Notes: generated by a model from the letters alone, not told the origin. Shown: positions 1 through 6,563, numbered from the stretch's first letter. The stretch: 14,111 bases of DNA from DSAR01 sp034437315 (GCA_034437315.1 DAOTUC010000118.1:1-14111); one strand, 5' to 3'. A program made the numbers and translations.

Positions 1-12
1 GGCGCGCTCCCG

Positions 13-40
13 TTGACAATTGATAATGAGGCGGTATAAT
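13..40 (+). promoter_or_regulatory. Sigma-70 type promoter, perfect consensus hexamers
   Basis: TTGACA at 13-18 and TATAAT at 35-40 are separated by 16 nt. Both hexamers match the sigma-70 consensus exactly. Transcription would start near base 47 and read toward the membrane-protein gene at 229. That gives an unusually long leader of about 180 nt, most of which is the small inserted element at 84-206. No other gene start lies between. Confidence 0.75.
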
Positions 41-74
41 CGGCTCGTTGCCAACCCGCCAAACGAGCGGTGGT

Positions 75-218
75 TAATCAAAAGGGTGTGTTTCAAATAC
101 TTTGAGCGTTGTTTGTAGTGCGGGCGCTATCTAGCGGCTTCGGCGCGCTTCTACGGCGATAAATCGCCTACTACGAGCTTGGCCTCAAATGAAATGAAAC
201 ACGCCCTAATCAAAAGGG
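75..218. repeat. Direct repeats flanking the MITE (target-site duplication)
   Basis: TAATCAAAAGGG occurs at 75-86 and again at 207-218. The last GGG of the left copy is also the first three bases of the element, so the duplication proper is most simply the 9 bp TAATCAAAA. The right copy runs directly into the ribosome-binding site of the downstream gene (AGGGAG, 215-220). The insertion therefore landed at the very edge of the translation signal and left it intact. Confidence 0.7.
84..206. mobile_element. MITE-like element, 123 bp, with terminal inverted repeats
   Basis: The left end (84-95) reads GGGTGTGTTTCA and the right end (195-206), read on the other strand, reads GGGCGTGTTTCA, so 11 of 12 bases match. 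A further TTTGAG match lies inside both ends at equal distance. The element is flanked by identical copies of TAATCAAAA (75-83 and 207-215), as expected for a 9-bp target-site duplication. The interior codes for nothing. It holds two small perfect hairpins, CGCTA/TAGCG at 125-136 and GGCGAT/ATCGCC at 155-168. This is the architecture of a non-autonomous miniature transposable element. I cannot name the parent IS family. Confidence 0.75.
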
Positions 219-228
219 AGATGATCAC

Positions 229-747
229 GTGAATATATTTTTAGAGGCTTTGCTTATTTTTGGATTGCGCGTATTGGGGATCGCCATTGGAACGCTGTCC
301 ACGTTGATGACCGTCCAGGGACGCCGGTTTTGGGCGGTGGTCACCAATTTTTTCACAGCGCTGATCTATATCTTTGCCATCGGGCGAGTCGTCTCTAATC
401 TGGATAACTTCTGGAACATCCTGGCCTATTGCAGCGGGGTCGCCGTGGGGACGCTGGTCGGTATGACGTGGGAACAGCGCATGGCGTTGGGTTTCGCCGA
501 AGTGCGCTTCATCTCGCCGGTGAAGAGCGACGCCGTAGCCGACGCGCTACGGAACGCTGGCTTTGGCGCGACGGAGACGTATGGACACGGGCGTGATTGC
601 CCCGTGGGCATTGTGGAGGCCATCATCCCTCGCAAGAGCGTCAATGCGGTGATGAAGATCGCCCAATCGGTAGACGAGAAAGCAGTAGCGACGGTGACCG
701 AGGCGCGCATCGTCCAGCGAGGCTATTGGAGCCCTATGCGGCGCTAG
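229..747 (+). CDS. UPF0316-type membrane protein (DUF5698 plus DUF2179)
   Basis: This 172-residue protein has three predicted membrane helices (about 5-25, 36-56 and 62-82) followed by a soluble alpha/beta C-terminal domain (about 90-165). That matches the UPF0316 family in length and order: an N-terminal membrane DUF5698 part and a C-terminal DUF2179 part. The polar motif TVQGRR follows the first helix and the GTLVGMTWEQ segment closes the third. DUF2179 domains are small cytosolic modules of the kind also found in the YitT family; their ligand is not established here. Translation starts at GTG with AGGGAG eight bases upstream. It is driven by the promoter at 13-40 through a leader interrupted by a MITE. 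It stands alone, with no co-oriented neighbour within the window's operon distance. Confidence 0.85.
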   Translation: MNIFLEALLIFGLRVLGIAIGTLSTLMTVQGRRFWAVVTNFFTALIYIFAIGRVVSNLDNFWNILAYCSGVAVGTLVGMTWEQRMALGFAEVRFISPVKSDAVADALRNAGFGATETYGHGRDCPVGIVEAIIPRKSVNAVMKIAQSVDEKAVATVTEARIVQRGYWSPMRR

Positions 748-981
748 GCCTCCACCCACCCCGTTCATTCCTCTTTCAAAACCCCATCGTCCGGCGGGCG
801 ACACGCCAGAGATTGGCCCAAATCTGAGCTACCCAACAATTTCACGCCCAACCCTCCCGCAGGTGTGCATAATGAGGCGAGTTTCGGCTAATTCTGAAAA
901 CAAACCTGCGGGAGGTCATAAACTGTTTACAGGATCGTTTTTAACTAAAAATCCCGTCAACCCTATCTAAAAAAGCTATAC
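748..981. other. Gene-free interval with a long inverted repeat
   Basis: These 234 bases lie between two convergent genes. I see no open frame with a ribosome-binding site. The notable structure is the 12-bp inverted repeat at 853-915. An AT-only palindrome (TTTTTA/TAAAAA, 938-951) could act as a weak bidirectional transcription end, but it has no GC stem. Confidence 0.5.
853..915. repeat. 12-bp perfect inverted repeat with 39-nt spacer
   Basis: CCTCCCGCAGGT (853-864) and ACCTGCGGGAGG (904-915) are exact complements. In RNA they would form a GC-rich stem closing a 39-nt loop. No U-run follows on either strand, so a canonical intrinsic terminator is not supported. The same 12-mer occurs a third time at 10336-10347, which points to a dispersed repeat family or the ends of a very small mobile element. 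Confidence 0.65.
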
Positions 982-1389
982 TCAGGCTTCGAGAAGCCCT
1001 CTCAGCAAACCGAGGCTTTCTTCAACCTGTTTACTCACCAGGCCAGACGCCACGCCGCCGCCGGGTATGTTATATTCGATGCTCGCGCTGATCATAGTTT
1101 GATCGCCAAGATCCGAAAACTTGAACAACCAGGTGCTGGGCAACCCCTGAGTTTGAACTTCAAATTGCCTGTTTGGGATAAGTTTAGTAATTTCACCGGT
1201 GCCATTAAAAGTCGGCAAAGGACCAAGTTTAAATTCCCATTTATACGTGTCGCCCATATTGGAACCTGATATATCGGTGACGTTTGTCAACGGCGTAATC
1301 CATTCAGGCCATCGGCTGAGATCGGTAATAAGACCAAAAGCTTTATCTATCGACGTGTTAAACTCGGCTGCCTTCTCAACATTCGCCAT
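982..1389 (-). CDS. SRPBCC / polyketide cyclase-like lipid-binding fold protein
   Basis: This 135-residue protein has the SRPBCC (START/Bet v1-like) pattern: an N-terminal strand and helix with 'FNTSIDKAFGLITDLSRWPEW', a middle of alternating strands ('YKWEF', 'FEVQTQGLP', 'WLFKFSDLGDQTMISASIEY') and a long C-terminal helix ('VSKQVEESLGLLRGLLEA'). Such proteins bind hydrophobic ligands in a central cavity; the ligand cannot be read from sequence. I chose the ATG at 1389 because AAAGGGGA sits six bases upstream. An upstream in-frame ATG at 1413 would add eight residues and has no such site. It lies 66 bp downstream of rfbB on the same strand, so co-transcription is possible, but a functional link is not evident. 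Confidence 0.75.
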   Translation of the reverse strand: MANVEKAAEFNTSIDKAFGLITDLSRWPEWITPLTNVTDISGSNMGDTYKWEFKLGPLPTFNGTGEITKLIPNRQFEVQTQGLPSTWLFKFSDLGDQTMISASIEYNIPGGGVASGLVSKQVEESLGLLRGLLEA

Positions 1390-1455
1390 GATATTCCCCT
1401 TTCTATCAATCAATGCTCGCCAGTTACCTCACCATTCACCTACACACCAACTGGA

Positions 1456-2490
1456 TCATCCATCCATCGACACCTCCCGCCCCTCGTATTGTTGCTTGTA
1501 ATAGGCCTGGTAGCGCTCTCCGCTCTTGATGGGACGCCACCACCATTCGTTGTCCACGTACCAACGGACTGTCTTCTCGATGGCCTCGGCGCAACTGTGC
1601 ACCGGTTCCCAACCCAGCCCGCAGACCTTCCGCACGTCCAGGGAGTAGCGCCGATCGTGGCCCTGGCGATCGCGCACCGGTTGAATCAGGCTTTCCGGCT
1701 TACCCAACAATTCGAGCACCAGCCGGGTCATATCGACGTTGCGCATCTCGGAACCGGTGCCCACGTTGTAGACCTCGCCGATCTGACCCTGGTGCAGCAC
1801 CAGGTCGACAGCCTCGCAATGATCGACGACGTACTGGTAATCGCGCATCTGCAGCCCATCGCCGTAGAGCGGCAGCGGGACATCGTCGATGGCGTTGGTG
1901 ACGAAGAGCGGCACGACCTTCTCCGGATACTGGTACGGGCCGACGTTGTTCGCCCCTCGGGTGATGGTGACCGGCAGATTGTAGGTAATATAGTAGGCAT
2001 TGACCATCAGATCGCCGCTGGTCTTACTGGCAGCGTAGGGGCTGCGCGGGGCCACCGGATCGGTCTCCCGGGAGGCCCCCTCTGGCACGTGCCCGTAGAC
2101 CTCGTCGGTCGAAATCTGGTGATACCGTTCCAACTCGAGCTCGCGGGCCGCCTCCAGCAAAACGTAGGTCCCGTACACGTCGGTCTGGATGAAAGCATCG
2201 GGATTCATGATGGAACGATCGACGTGAGTTTCGGCGGCGAAGTTGACGACGGTGTCGACGTCGTGGGCGCGGATCGTCTCCCGCACGGCGTCAGCGTCGC
2301 AGATGTCGCCCTTGACGAAAGCGTAACGACCGGCGAAATTCTCGGACACGTCCTTCAAGTTGTCCAGATTGCCGGCGTAGGTCAGCTTATCGTAGACGAC
2401 GACGTGATAATCGGGATATTTTTCCAGCAGATAGCGCACGAAATTGGATCCAATGAAGCCAGCGCCCCCGGTGACCATCAAGTTTTGCAC
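1456..2490 (-). CDS. rfbB: dTDP-glucose 4,6-dehydratase
   Basis: The 344-residue enzyme converts dTDP-glucose to dTDP-4-keto-6-deoxyglucose, the second step toward dTDP-rhamnose and other deoxysugars. It is an extended short-chain dehydrogenase with the NAD-binding TGGAGFIGS at residues 7-15, catalytic TDE at 128-130 inside ISTDEVYG, and the active-site pair Y152/K156 (YAASK). It also has the family signatures GPYQYPEK (184-191) and DRQGHDRRY (274-282). Length is normal. Start is GTG with an excellent AGGAGG eight bases before it. A promoter with 16-nt spacing lies at 2542-2569. The gene follows an LCP wall-polymer transferase on the same strand, consistent with supplying deoxysugar for an envelope glycan. 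rfbA, rfbC and rfbD are not in the window, so the final sugar is not proven. Confidence 0.93.
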   Translation of the reverse strand: MQNLMVTGGAGFIGSNFVRYLLEKYPDYHVVVYDKLTYAGNLDNLKDVSENFAGRYAFVKGDICDADAVRETIRAHDVDTVVNFAAETHVDRSIMNPDAFIQTDVYGTYVLLEAARELELERYHQISTDEVYGHVPEGASRETDPVAPRSPYAASKTSGDLMVNAYYITYNLPVTITRGANNVGPYQYPEKVVPLFVTNAIDDVPLPLYGDGLQMRDYQYVVDHCEAVDLVLHQGQIGEVYNVGTGSEMRNVDMTRLVLELLGKPESLIQPVRDRQGHDRRYSLDVRKVCGLGWEPVHSCAEAIEKTVRWYVDNEWWWRPIKSGERYQAYYKQQYEGREVSMDG

Positions 2491-2541
2491 TGTAAACCTC
2501 CTGGTTATGACGAGACGGTGTTTTCAATTTTCACAGAGGGT

Positions 2542-2569
2542 ATTTTACCACAACCAACAGGTAGGGCAA
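2542..2569 (-). promoter_or_regulatory. Candidate sigma-70 promoter for rfbB
   Basis: On the minus strand TTGCCC (2569-2564) and TAAAAT (2547-2542) are separated by 16 nt, the same spacing as the two strong promoters in this window. The hexamers match consensus at three of six and five of six positions. It lies about 50 bp upstream of the rfbB start. This suggests rfbB can be transcribed independently of the LCP gene ahead of it. Confidence 0.45.
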
Positions 2570-2611
2570 CTTTTTAGCGTGGGAGGGCGGAAAAGTGAGG
2601 GCCGCCGCGCC

Positions 2612-4549
2612 TTAATCTGCGTAGGGGCAGGTCTGATAATCGGCCCCGATAATGAGGCGAAATCCGAATTTGGAGGAAATTTGGGGTTGGTAAATCACCT
2701 GGCGATCGGAGATAGCAAAGGTTTCCTTGAGATACTCGATTCCGGACCCCTTGCGTTGCCTGCTGTAGACGATCAACTGGGTCTGGGCGTAATCATGCCG
2801 GTCCGCCTCGCCGATTTCGGCCGGGAAACCGACGCGATACAGGCGATCCACGGCTAGCCAGCCCCAACCCTCGTTGGTCGCGCCATTCCACACCTCGATT
2901 GGCATGTATGTGCGATGAAGACGGGCCTCGGGCGGCGGCGCCATCGCCTCGGCGATCAGCGGTTCGATCTGTTCCCATTGGGGGAGGAAAACCGCGCCGC
3001 CGTAGGGCGTCCGCCACGGGGTCACCTGTTCGGCGCCGATGTTGTAGAAGCGGACGCTTCTGTCGTCGAGCGAGAAAGCCAACCGGGCCAGGTCCATAAT
3101 CTGGACGAACGTCAGGTCGGTCTGGATCATATCCTGGCTCTGTTTCCACAGGGCGGGCACGCGCGTGAGCATGCCGGCCTCTCGCGCTCCCCGCCAGATC
3201 GCCAGCAGCACCTGTTGCTGACGCCGTTCCCGCGAAAAGACGCTGGTGGTCTTGCGCGAGCGGGCATACCAGAGAGCGGTCTCCCCATCCATGTGATGAA
3301 TGCCCGGCGCCATCTCCAGGATGGGATATTCCCCATTCTCGTCGGGATAAGGCCAATAATCGCTCAGGTAGCAGTGAACGGGGATGTCCACGCCGTCGAT
3401 GGTGTCGACGATGTCGATCAACCCATCGAAATTGGTACGGACGTAATAGTCGATCCGGACGCCCAGGTTGTAGAGGATCGTATCCCGGACCAGGGCCGGG
3501 CCCCCGCCCTCGTACTCGTAGGCGTCGCCGTAATAGTCGGCGAAATTGATACGGCTCATCCACTTGCCGGGGATGTAGACGTACAGATCACGGGGCACCG
3601 AGATCACCGAAACGGCCCCGCTATCCCGTTGAATGGAGACAATCTGTATCACGTCGGTGCGCCAATCGGACCAATCCGGCCGTTGGTCGCTGCCGAGCAC
3701 GACAATATTGATGGCGTCGGAGGAGACCGGAACAGGCATCACCGGTTCGGGATAGAGCAGCGTGGTCGATGGCACGTATTGCCTGGGCGCCGGGATAGGA
3801 AAAGGCTCCGGAACGACGAAGGATGGCGGCGCTGGGGTCGGCGTCACGGGCGGCGCGGCTGGCGGCGCGGCTGGCGGCGCGGACGTAGGCGTCAAAGTGG
3901 GCATTAAAGGGAGCGCGGAAACCACGGTCGACGAGGCTTCGTCCGGGATAAAGACGGTCGGGAGAAGATCGGTCGGCGTCGGCGCTGCCGGGGCGGAGGC
4001 CTGGCGTTCCATCGGCGTGGACAGCGGGCCGGTCGGCGCAGGAGAAGGCTCAACGCCTGTGAAAGCGGAGGCCCAGGCCTCTACTGAGGAGGTCCGCTCC
4101 ATCAGCGGGAAACCAACCAGCCAACCGATGACGGCGATCAACAGGAGCGAGGCGACCAGGGCCGGGGCCCGACGGGCAGCCCGCCACACATTTTGCCAGA
4201 TCGAGGGGGTGAATTGCGCCGCCGCCGGTACAGCGGGCGGGGTCCACGCGGGAGACGGCGGCGCGTGGTCGATATTTCCAAAATCGCGATCACCATTCCC
4301 TCGCCGCCACGCCCATTGGAGCGCTTCATAAGCCCTGGGGCTCTGCGGATGCCGTTCCAGAGCCTGGGTGATGTAATCGAGGCCTACCTGGGGATCCTCC
4401 GCCAGGTATCCCATCCACAAAAGCGCCGTCTCGTTGACCGGGTCCTGCGCCAGAGTCGCCTGGAAGGCGATCCGCGCCTCGTTGTCATTCCCCGTGCGTA
4501 TCGCTGCAAGACCAGCTCGCAAACTCTCGGCAACCGTCGCAACCGTCAT
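2612..4549 (-). CDS. LCP (LytR-CpsA-Psr) family protein with TPR-like N-terminus and LytR_C domain
   Basis: LCP proteins transfer lipid-linked glycopolymers to the cell wall or envelope. In this 645-residue protein residues 1-85 form TPR-like helices ('AFQATLAQDPVNETALLWMG'). A membrane helix follows at about 129-149, preceded by WRAARR, which places the N-terminus in the cytoplasm. A Pro/Thr/Ala-rich linker spans about 165-265 and the LCP domain about 281-490. The LCP domain carries LGSDQR (285-290), WRTDV (R297, D299), VPRDLYVYIPG (R320, D321), YARSR (428-432) and RERRQQQ (440-446), the expected pyrophosphate/metal-binding positions. Residues 551-638 resemble a LytR_C domain ending in GADYQ. 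The ATG at 4549 is preferred because GGGGGAAA lies seven bases upstream; a TTG ten codons earlier is less likely. It precedes rfbB by 121 bp. Confidence 0.88.
   Translation of the reverse strand: MTVATVAESLRAGLAAIRTGNDNEARIAFQATLAQDPVNETALLWMGYLAEDPQVGLDYITQALERHPQSPRAYEALQWAWRRGNGDRDFGNIDHAPPSPAWTPPAVPAAAQFTPSIWQNVWRAARRAPALVASLLLIAVIGWLVGFPLMERTSSVEAWASAFTGVEPSPAPTGPLSTPMERQASAPAAPTPTDLLPTVFIPDEASSTVVSALPLMPTLTPTSAPPAAPPAAPPVTPTPAPPSFVVPEPFPIPAPRQYVPSTTLLYPEPVMPVPVSSDAINIVVLGSDQRPDWSDWRTDVIQIVSIQRDSGAVSVISVPRDLYVYIPGKWMSRINFADYYGDAYEYEGGGPALVRDTILYNLGVRIDYYVRTNFDGLIDIVDTIDGVDIPVHCYLSDYWPYPDENGEYPILEMAPGIHHMDGETALWYARSRKTTSVFSRERRQQQVLLAIWRGAREAGMLTRVPALWKQSQDMIQTDLTFVQIMDLARLAFSLDDRSVRFYNIGAEQVTPWRTPYGGAVFLPQWEQIEPLIAEAMAPPPEARLHRTYMPIEVWNGATNEGWGWLAVDRLYRVGFPAEIGEADRHDYAQTQLIVYSRQRKGSGIEYLKETFAISDRQVIYQPQISSKFGFRLIIGADYQTCPYAD
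3849..3882. repeat. 12-bp tandem repeat in the linker of the LCP gene
   Basis: GGCGGCGCGGCT is repeated twice exactly and a third time for ten of its twelve bases. On the coding (minus) strand it specifies the Ala-Pro-rich stretch APPAAPPAAPP. Such in-frame repeats can change copy number by slippage, which here would alter the length of the extracellular linker without breaking the frame. Confidence 0.7.
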
Positions 4550-4610
4550 TGTGATATTTCCCCCGAATGCCACAACCAAGCGTTAAAATAGATTTGGGCC
4601 TATCGCTTTC

Positions 4611-4616
4611 ATTATA
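4611..4616 (-). promoter_or_regulatory. Candidate -10 element for the LCP gene
   Basis: Minus strand reads TATAAT here, about 62 bases before the LCP start codon. The sequence 17 nt upstream (ACGCCG) is not a recognisable -35, so this is a -10 element only and activation by a regulator would be needed if it is used. Confidence 0.35.
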
Positions 4617-4759
4617 ATCAGCCTTATGGAGATCGGCGTTACATCCGGGTTACAAGCTTGTTACGACGACTCATTGTCAAACTGTCAAACGACACGTCGA
4701 CAACCAACTCGAACGTTGCCCACTCAAAGTTGACCTACGCAACCCCTACGGGAAAGCGA

Positions 4760-4787
4760 TTGACAGGCGGGACAAAGCGGTTATAAT
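4760..4787 (+). promoter_or_regulatory. Sigma-70 type promoter of efp, perfect consensus hexamers
   Basis: TTGACA (4760-4765) and TATAAT (4782-4787) match the consensus exactly with a 16-nt spacer. Transcription would start near 4794, giving a leader of about 65 nt before efp. It is probably the main promoter for the long plus-strand gene train that follows. Confidence 0.8.
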
Positions 4788-4858
4788 CCGCACCAAGGCA
4801 ACATCTCATGATAATGGTTAAAGCGCGATGAAAAAGATAGAATAAGGAGTCAAACCAT

Positions 4859-5416
4859 ATGATCGATGTGAACGAACTGCGCAAAGGGGTGACCTTCACG
4901 ATGGAGGGCGAACTTTACAAGGTGCTGGAATACCAACACCACAAGCCCGGGCGGGGCAAAGCGACGATTCGCACTACCCTGCGCAACCTGCGCACCGGGG
5001 CCACGATCCAACACAACTTCATCTCCGGCGACCGTGTCGATGACATCCGCGTAGAGCGGCGAGGGGTGCAATACCTCTACAACGACGAGCATTTCTACTA
5101 CTTTATGGATACCGAGACCTACGAGCAAAAGGCTATCTCCGCCTCCGTGCTGGAGGAACAGATCCCCTATATGAAAGAGAATATGGAACTGATCATCTCC
5201 ACGTACGATGGGGAAGCCCTGGACGTGGAACTGCCGATCAACGTAGCGCTGGAGGTGGTCTACGCCGAACCGGCCGTCGCCGGAAACACAGCCACCGGCG
5301 CGCTAAAGAAGATCAGAGTGGAGACCGGCCTGGAGCTACAAGCGCCGCTGTTCATTGAAGAAGGGGACGTCATTCGCGTCGACACCCGGAGTGGGGAATA
5401 CGTCACCCGCGTGTGA
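4859..5416 (+). CDS. efp: Elongation factor P
   Basis: EF-P enters the ribosomal E site and relieves stalling at consecutive prolines. The 185-residue length and the three-domain beta-barrel plan are standard: a KOW-like N-domain (about 1-63), an OB domain (about 65-126) and a C-terminal OB domain (about 127-185) ending in the signature GDVIRVDTRSGEYVTRV. The loop that reaches the peptidyl-transferase centre is KPGRGKA (29-35). Its tip residue, where E. coli has modified Lys34 and B. subtilis Lys32, is Arg32 here, with Lys at 34. Start ATG has AAGGAG eight bases upstream and a consensus promoter 72 bases ahead. It heads a co-oriented gene train, and a stem-loop follows its stop codon. Confidence 0.97.
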   Translation: MIDVNELRKGVTFTMEGELYKVLEYQHHKPGRGKATIRTTLRNLRTGATIQHNFISGDRVDDIRVERRGVQYLYNDEHFYYFMDTETYEQKAISASVLEEQIPYMKENMELIISTYDGEALDVELPINVALEVVYAEPAVAGNTATGALKKIRVETGLELQAPLFIEEGDVIRVDTRSGEYVTRV

Positions 5417-5418
5417 TA

Positions 5419-5436
5419 CATCTAGGAAACTAGATG
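5419..5436 (+). promoter_or_regulatory. Intercistronic stem-loop with GAAA tetraloop
   Basis: CATCTAG (5419-5425) and CTAGATG (5430-5436) form a perfect 7-bp stem closed by a GNRA-type GAAA loop, two bases after the efp stop codon. No T-run follows, so it is not a canonical terminator. A 3'-end stabiliser or processing element that separates efp from the next cistron is the more likely role. Confidence 0.5.
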
Positions 5437-5461
5437 AAGCAATCAGAGGAGGGATGACCTG

Positions 5462-5815
5462 ATGCGCACTCCCGCCGGGGTCGAATGCCCCTATTACTAC
5501 GAGGATTTTTACCGGGGCCGTTCCCAACAGGAATGCCGGCTCATCCAGCGCAACCCAAATTCCGCACCCTGGGAACCGAAATTATGCGCCCGCTGCCCGG
5601 TTCCCGGCATCCGGCGAGCCAACGCTTGCCCCAACATGGTGCTGGAGGCGCGGGTCGTGCGGCGATGGTTTGGGCTCGTCCATCGCGTCGAAATTTACGC
5701 CGTCTGCACTGAATACCAGGTCGAGGTAAAAGACCCCTACGTGGGATGCGGTCATTGTCACCCCCAAGCCGAAACCCTTTTCAAAGCCCCCGAGACGCCC
5801 CAATCAAAGGAGTGA
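5462..5815 (+). CDS. Cys-rich protein of unknown function
   Basis: I do not recognise this 117-residue soluble protein. It has eight cysteines: C9, C25, a CARC pair at 42/45, C56, C82, and a CGHCH cluster at 96-100. The spacing suggests one or two bound zinc ions or an iron-sulfur site, though no named fold fits. The N-terminus has a YYYEDFYRGR motif and the centre a basic strand (VVRRWFGLVHRVEIYAV). The ATG has a strong GAGGAGGG eight to ten bases upstream. It sits 45 bp after efp and only 3 bp before the HAD gene, whose AAGGAG lies within its own last codons, so the two are probably translated together. The tight packing and clean start argue that it is a real gene. Confidence 0.75.
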   Translation: MRTPAGVECPYYYEDFYRGRSQQECRLIQRNPNSAPWEPKLCARCPVPGIRRANACPNMVLEARVVRRWFGLVHRVEIYAVCTEYQVEVKDPYVGCGHCHPQAETLFKAPETPQSKE

Positions 5816-5818
5816 CCG

Positions 5819-6562
5819 ATGTTGAAAGCCATTCTCTTCGATCTCGACGGGACATTGTTAGGCAACGAGATGGACGCCTTCCTACCGGCCTATTTCAAGG
5901 CCATAACCGACTATATGGCCCACATGATCCCCCCAGATCGCCTGATCGCCGAGGTGATGGCCGGCACCCGGGCGATGAACGCCAACGACGGAACCGGGCC
6001 GACCAACAAGGAGACATTTGAACGCATTTTCTTCCCTCGTTTCGACCATGGCCGTGAGGAGTTGGAATCACTCTTTCACCAATTCTATCGCGAGCATTTC
6101 CCCAAACTGCGCCCCTGGACACAGAGACGGCCCGAAGCCCGGCGCCTGGTTGATTGGGCGTTCGAGCAAGACCTGGACGTGGTGATCGCCACCAATCCGG
6201 TCTTCCCCCGCCCGGCCATCGAACACCGTCTGGCGTGGGCCGGCGCGCCGGTCTCCGAGTACGATTACGCCCTGATCACCAGTTACGAGAACATGCACGC
6301 GACCAAATCCCATCCGGCCTACTATGCTGAGATCCTCTCGTACCTGGACCTGCCGCCGGATGCGTGCGTGATGATCGGCGACAGCTGGGAGATGGACATC
6401 GCCCCGGCGGCTTCAGAAGGTATTCCCGGCTACTGGATTACGAACGCCGACACCGCGCCGCCGGACGATGGCGTGCGCCTGATCGGGCGCGGCCCCCTGA
6501 CCGACCTGTGGCGTCACATTGAGGAAAAAGGCCGCCTGCAACCTTCAACCTTTAATCCATAA
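5819..6562 (+). CDS. HAD-superfamily phosphatase
   Basis: This 247-residue HAD hydrolase has all four catalytic motifs. Motif I is DLDGTL with nucleophile D8 and acid/base D10, motif II is ATNP with T125, motif III is K163, and motif IV is GDSWEMD with D188 and D193. A helical cap follows motif I (about residues 17-95), giving a C1-type (HAD-I) layout like phosphoglycolate phosphatase relatives. The substrate cannot be assigned. The start ATG at 5819 lies three bases after the preceding stop with AAGGAG in front. Its stop is one base before the ATG of a P-loop kinase, so the two are likely coupled and may act on the same phosphorylated metabolite or nucleic-acid end. It lacks a signal peptide and should be cytosolic. 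Confidence 0.88.
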   Translation: MLKAILFDLDGTLLGNEMDAFLPAYFKAITDYMAHMIPPDRLIAEVMAGTRAMNANDGTGPTNKETFERIFFPRFDHGREELESLFHQFYREHFPKLRPWTQRRPEARRLVDWAFEQDLDVVIATNPVFPRPAIEHRLAWAGAPVSEYDYALITSYENMHATKSHPAYYAEILSYLDLPPDACVMIGDSWEMDIAPAASEGIPGYWITNADTAPPDDGVRLIGRGPLTDLWRHIEEKGRLQPSTFNP

Positions 6563-6563
6563 G

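Larger units (their letters stand above)
4550..4858. other. Divergent intergenic region between the LCP gene and efp
   Basis: These 309 bases hold the efp promoter (4760-4787) and a TATAAT facing the LCP gene on the minus strand (4616-4611) with no good -35 at 17 nt. They also hold a perfect 10-bp palindrome ACAAGCTTGT (4652-4661) and the tandem TGTCAAAC-type repeat at 4675-4690. No coding frame with a ribosome-binding site was found. Confidence 0.55.

Noticed and set aside
125..168. Possible small CRISPR-like or riboswitch structure upstream of the first gene
   Set aside because: The short hairpins lie inside an element with terminal inverted repeats and flanking duplication, so a MITE explains them better; there are no repeated units with spacers.
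853..915. Intrinsic terminator for the UPF0316 gene
   Set aside because: The stem is strong but the loop is 39 nt and no U-run follows on either strand.
1489..2577. 362-residue plus-strand open frame opposite rfbB
   Set aside because: It is the antisense of a clearly recognisable dehydratase, shows no family motif and lacks a ribosome-binding site; it reflects GC-rich codon bias.
4808..4845. Two tiny frames in the efp leader (7 and 5 codons) that could be upstream peptides
   Set aside because: No ribosome-binding site before either and no attenuator hairpin; chance ATGs in an AT-rich leader are a sufficient explanation.
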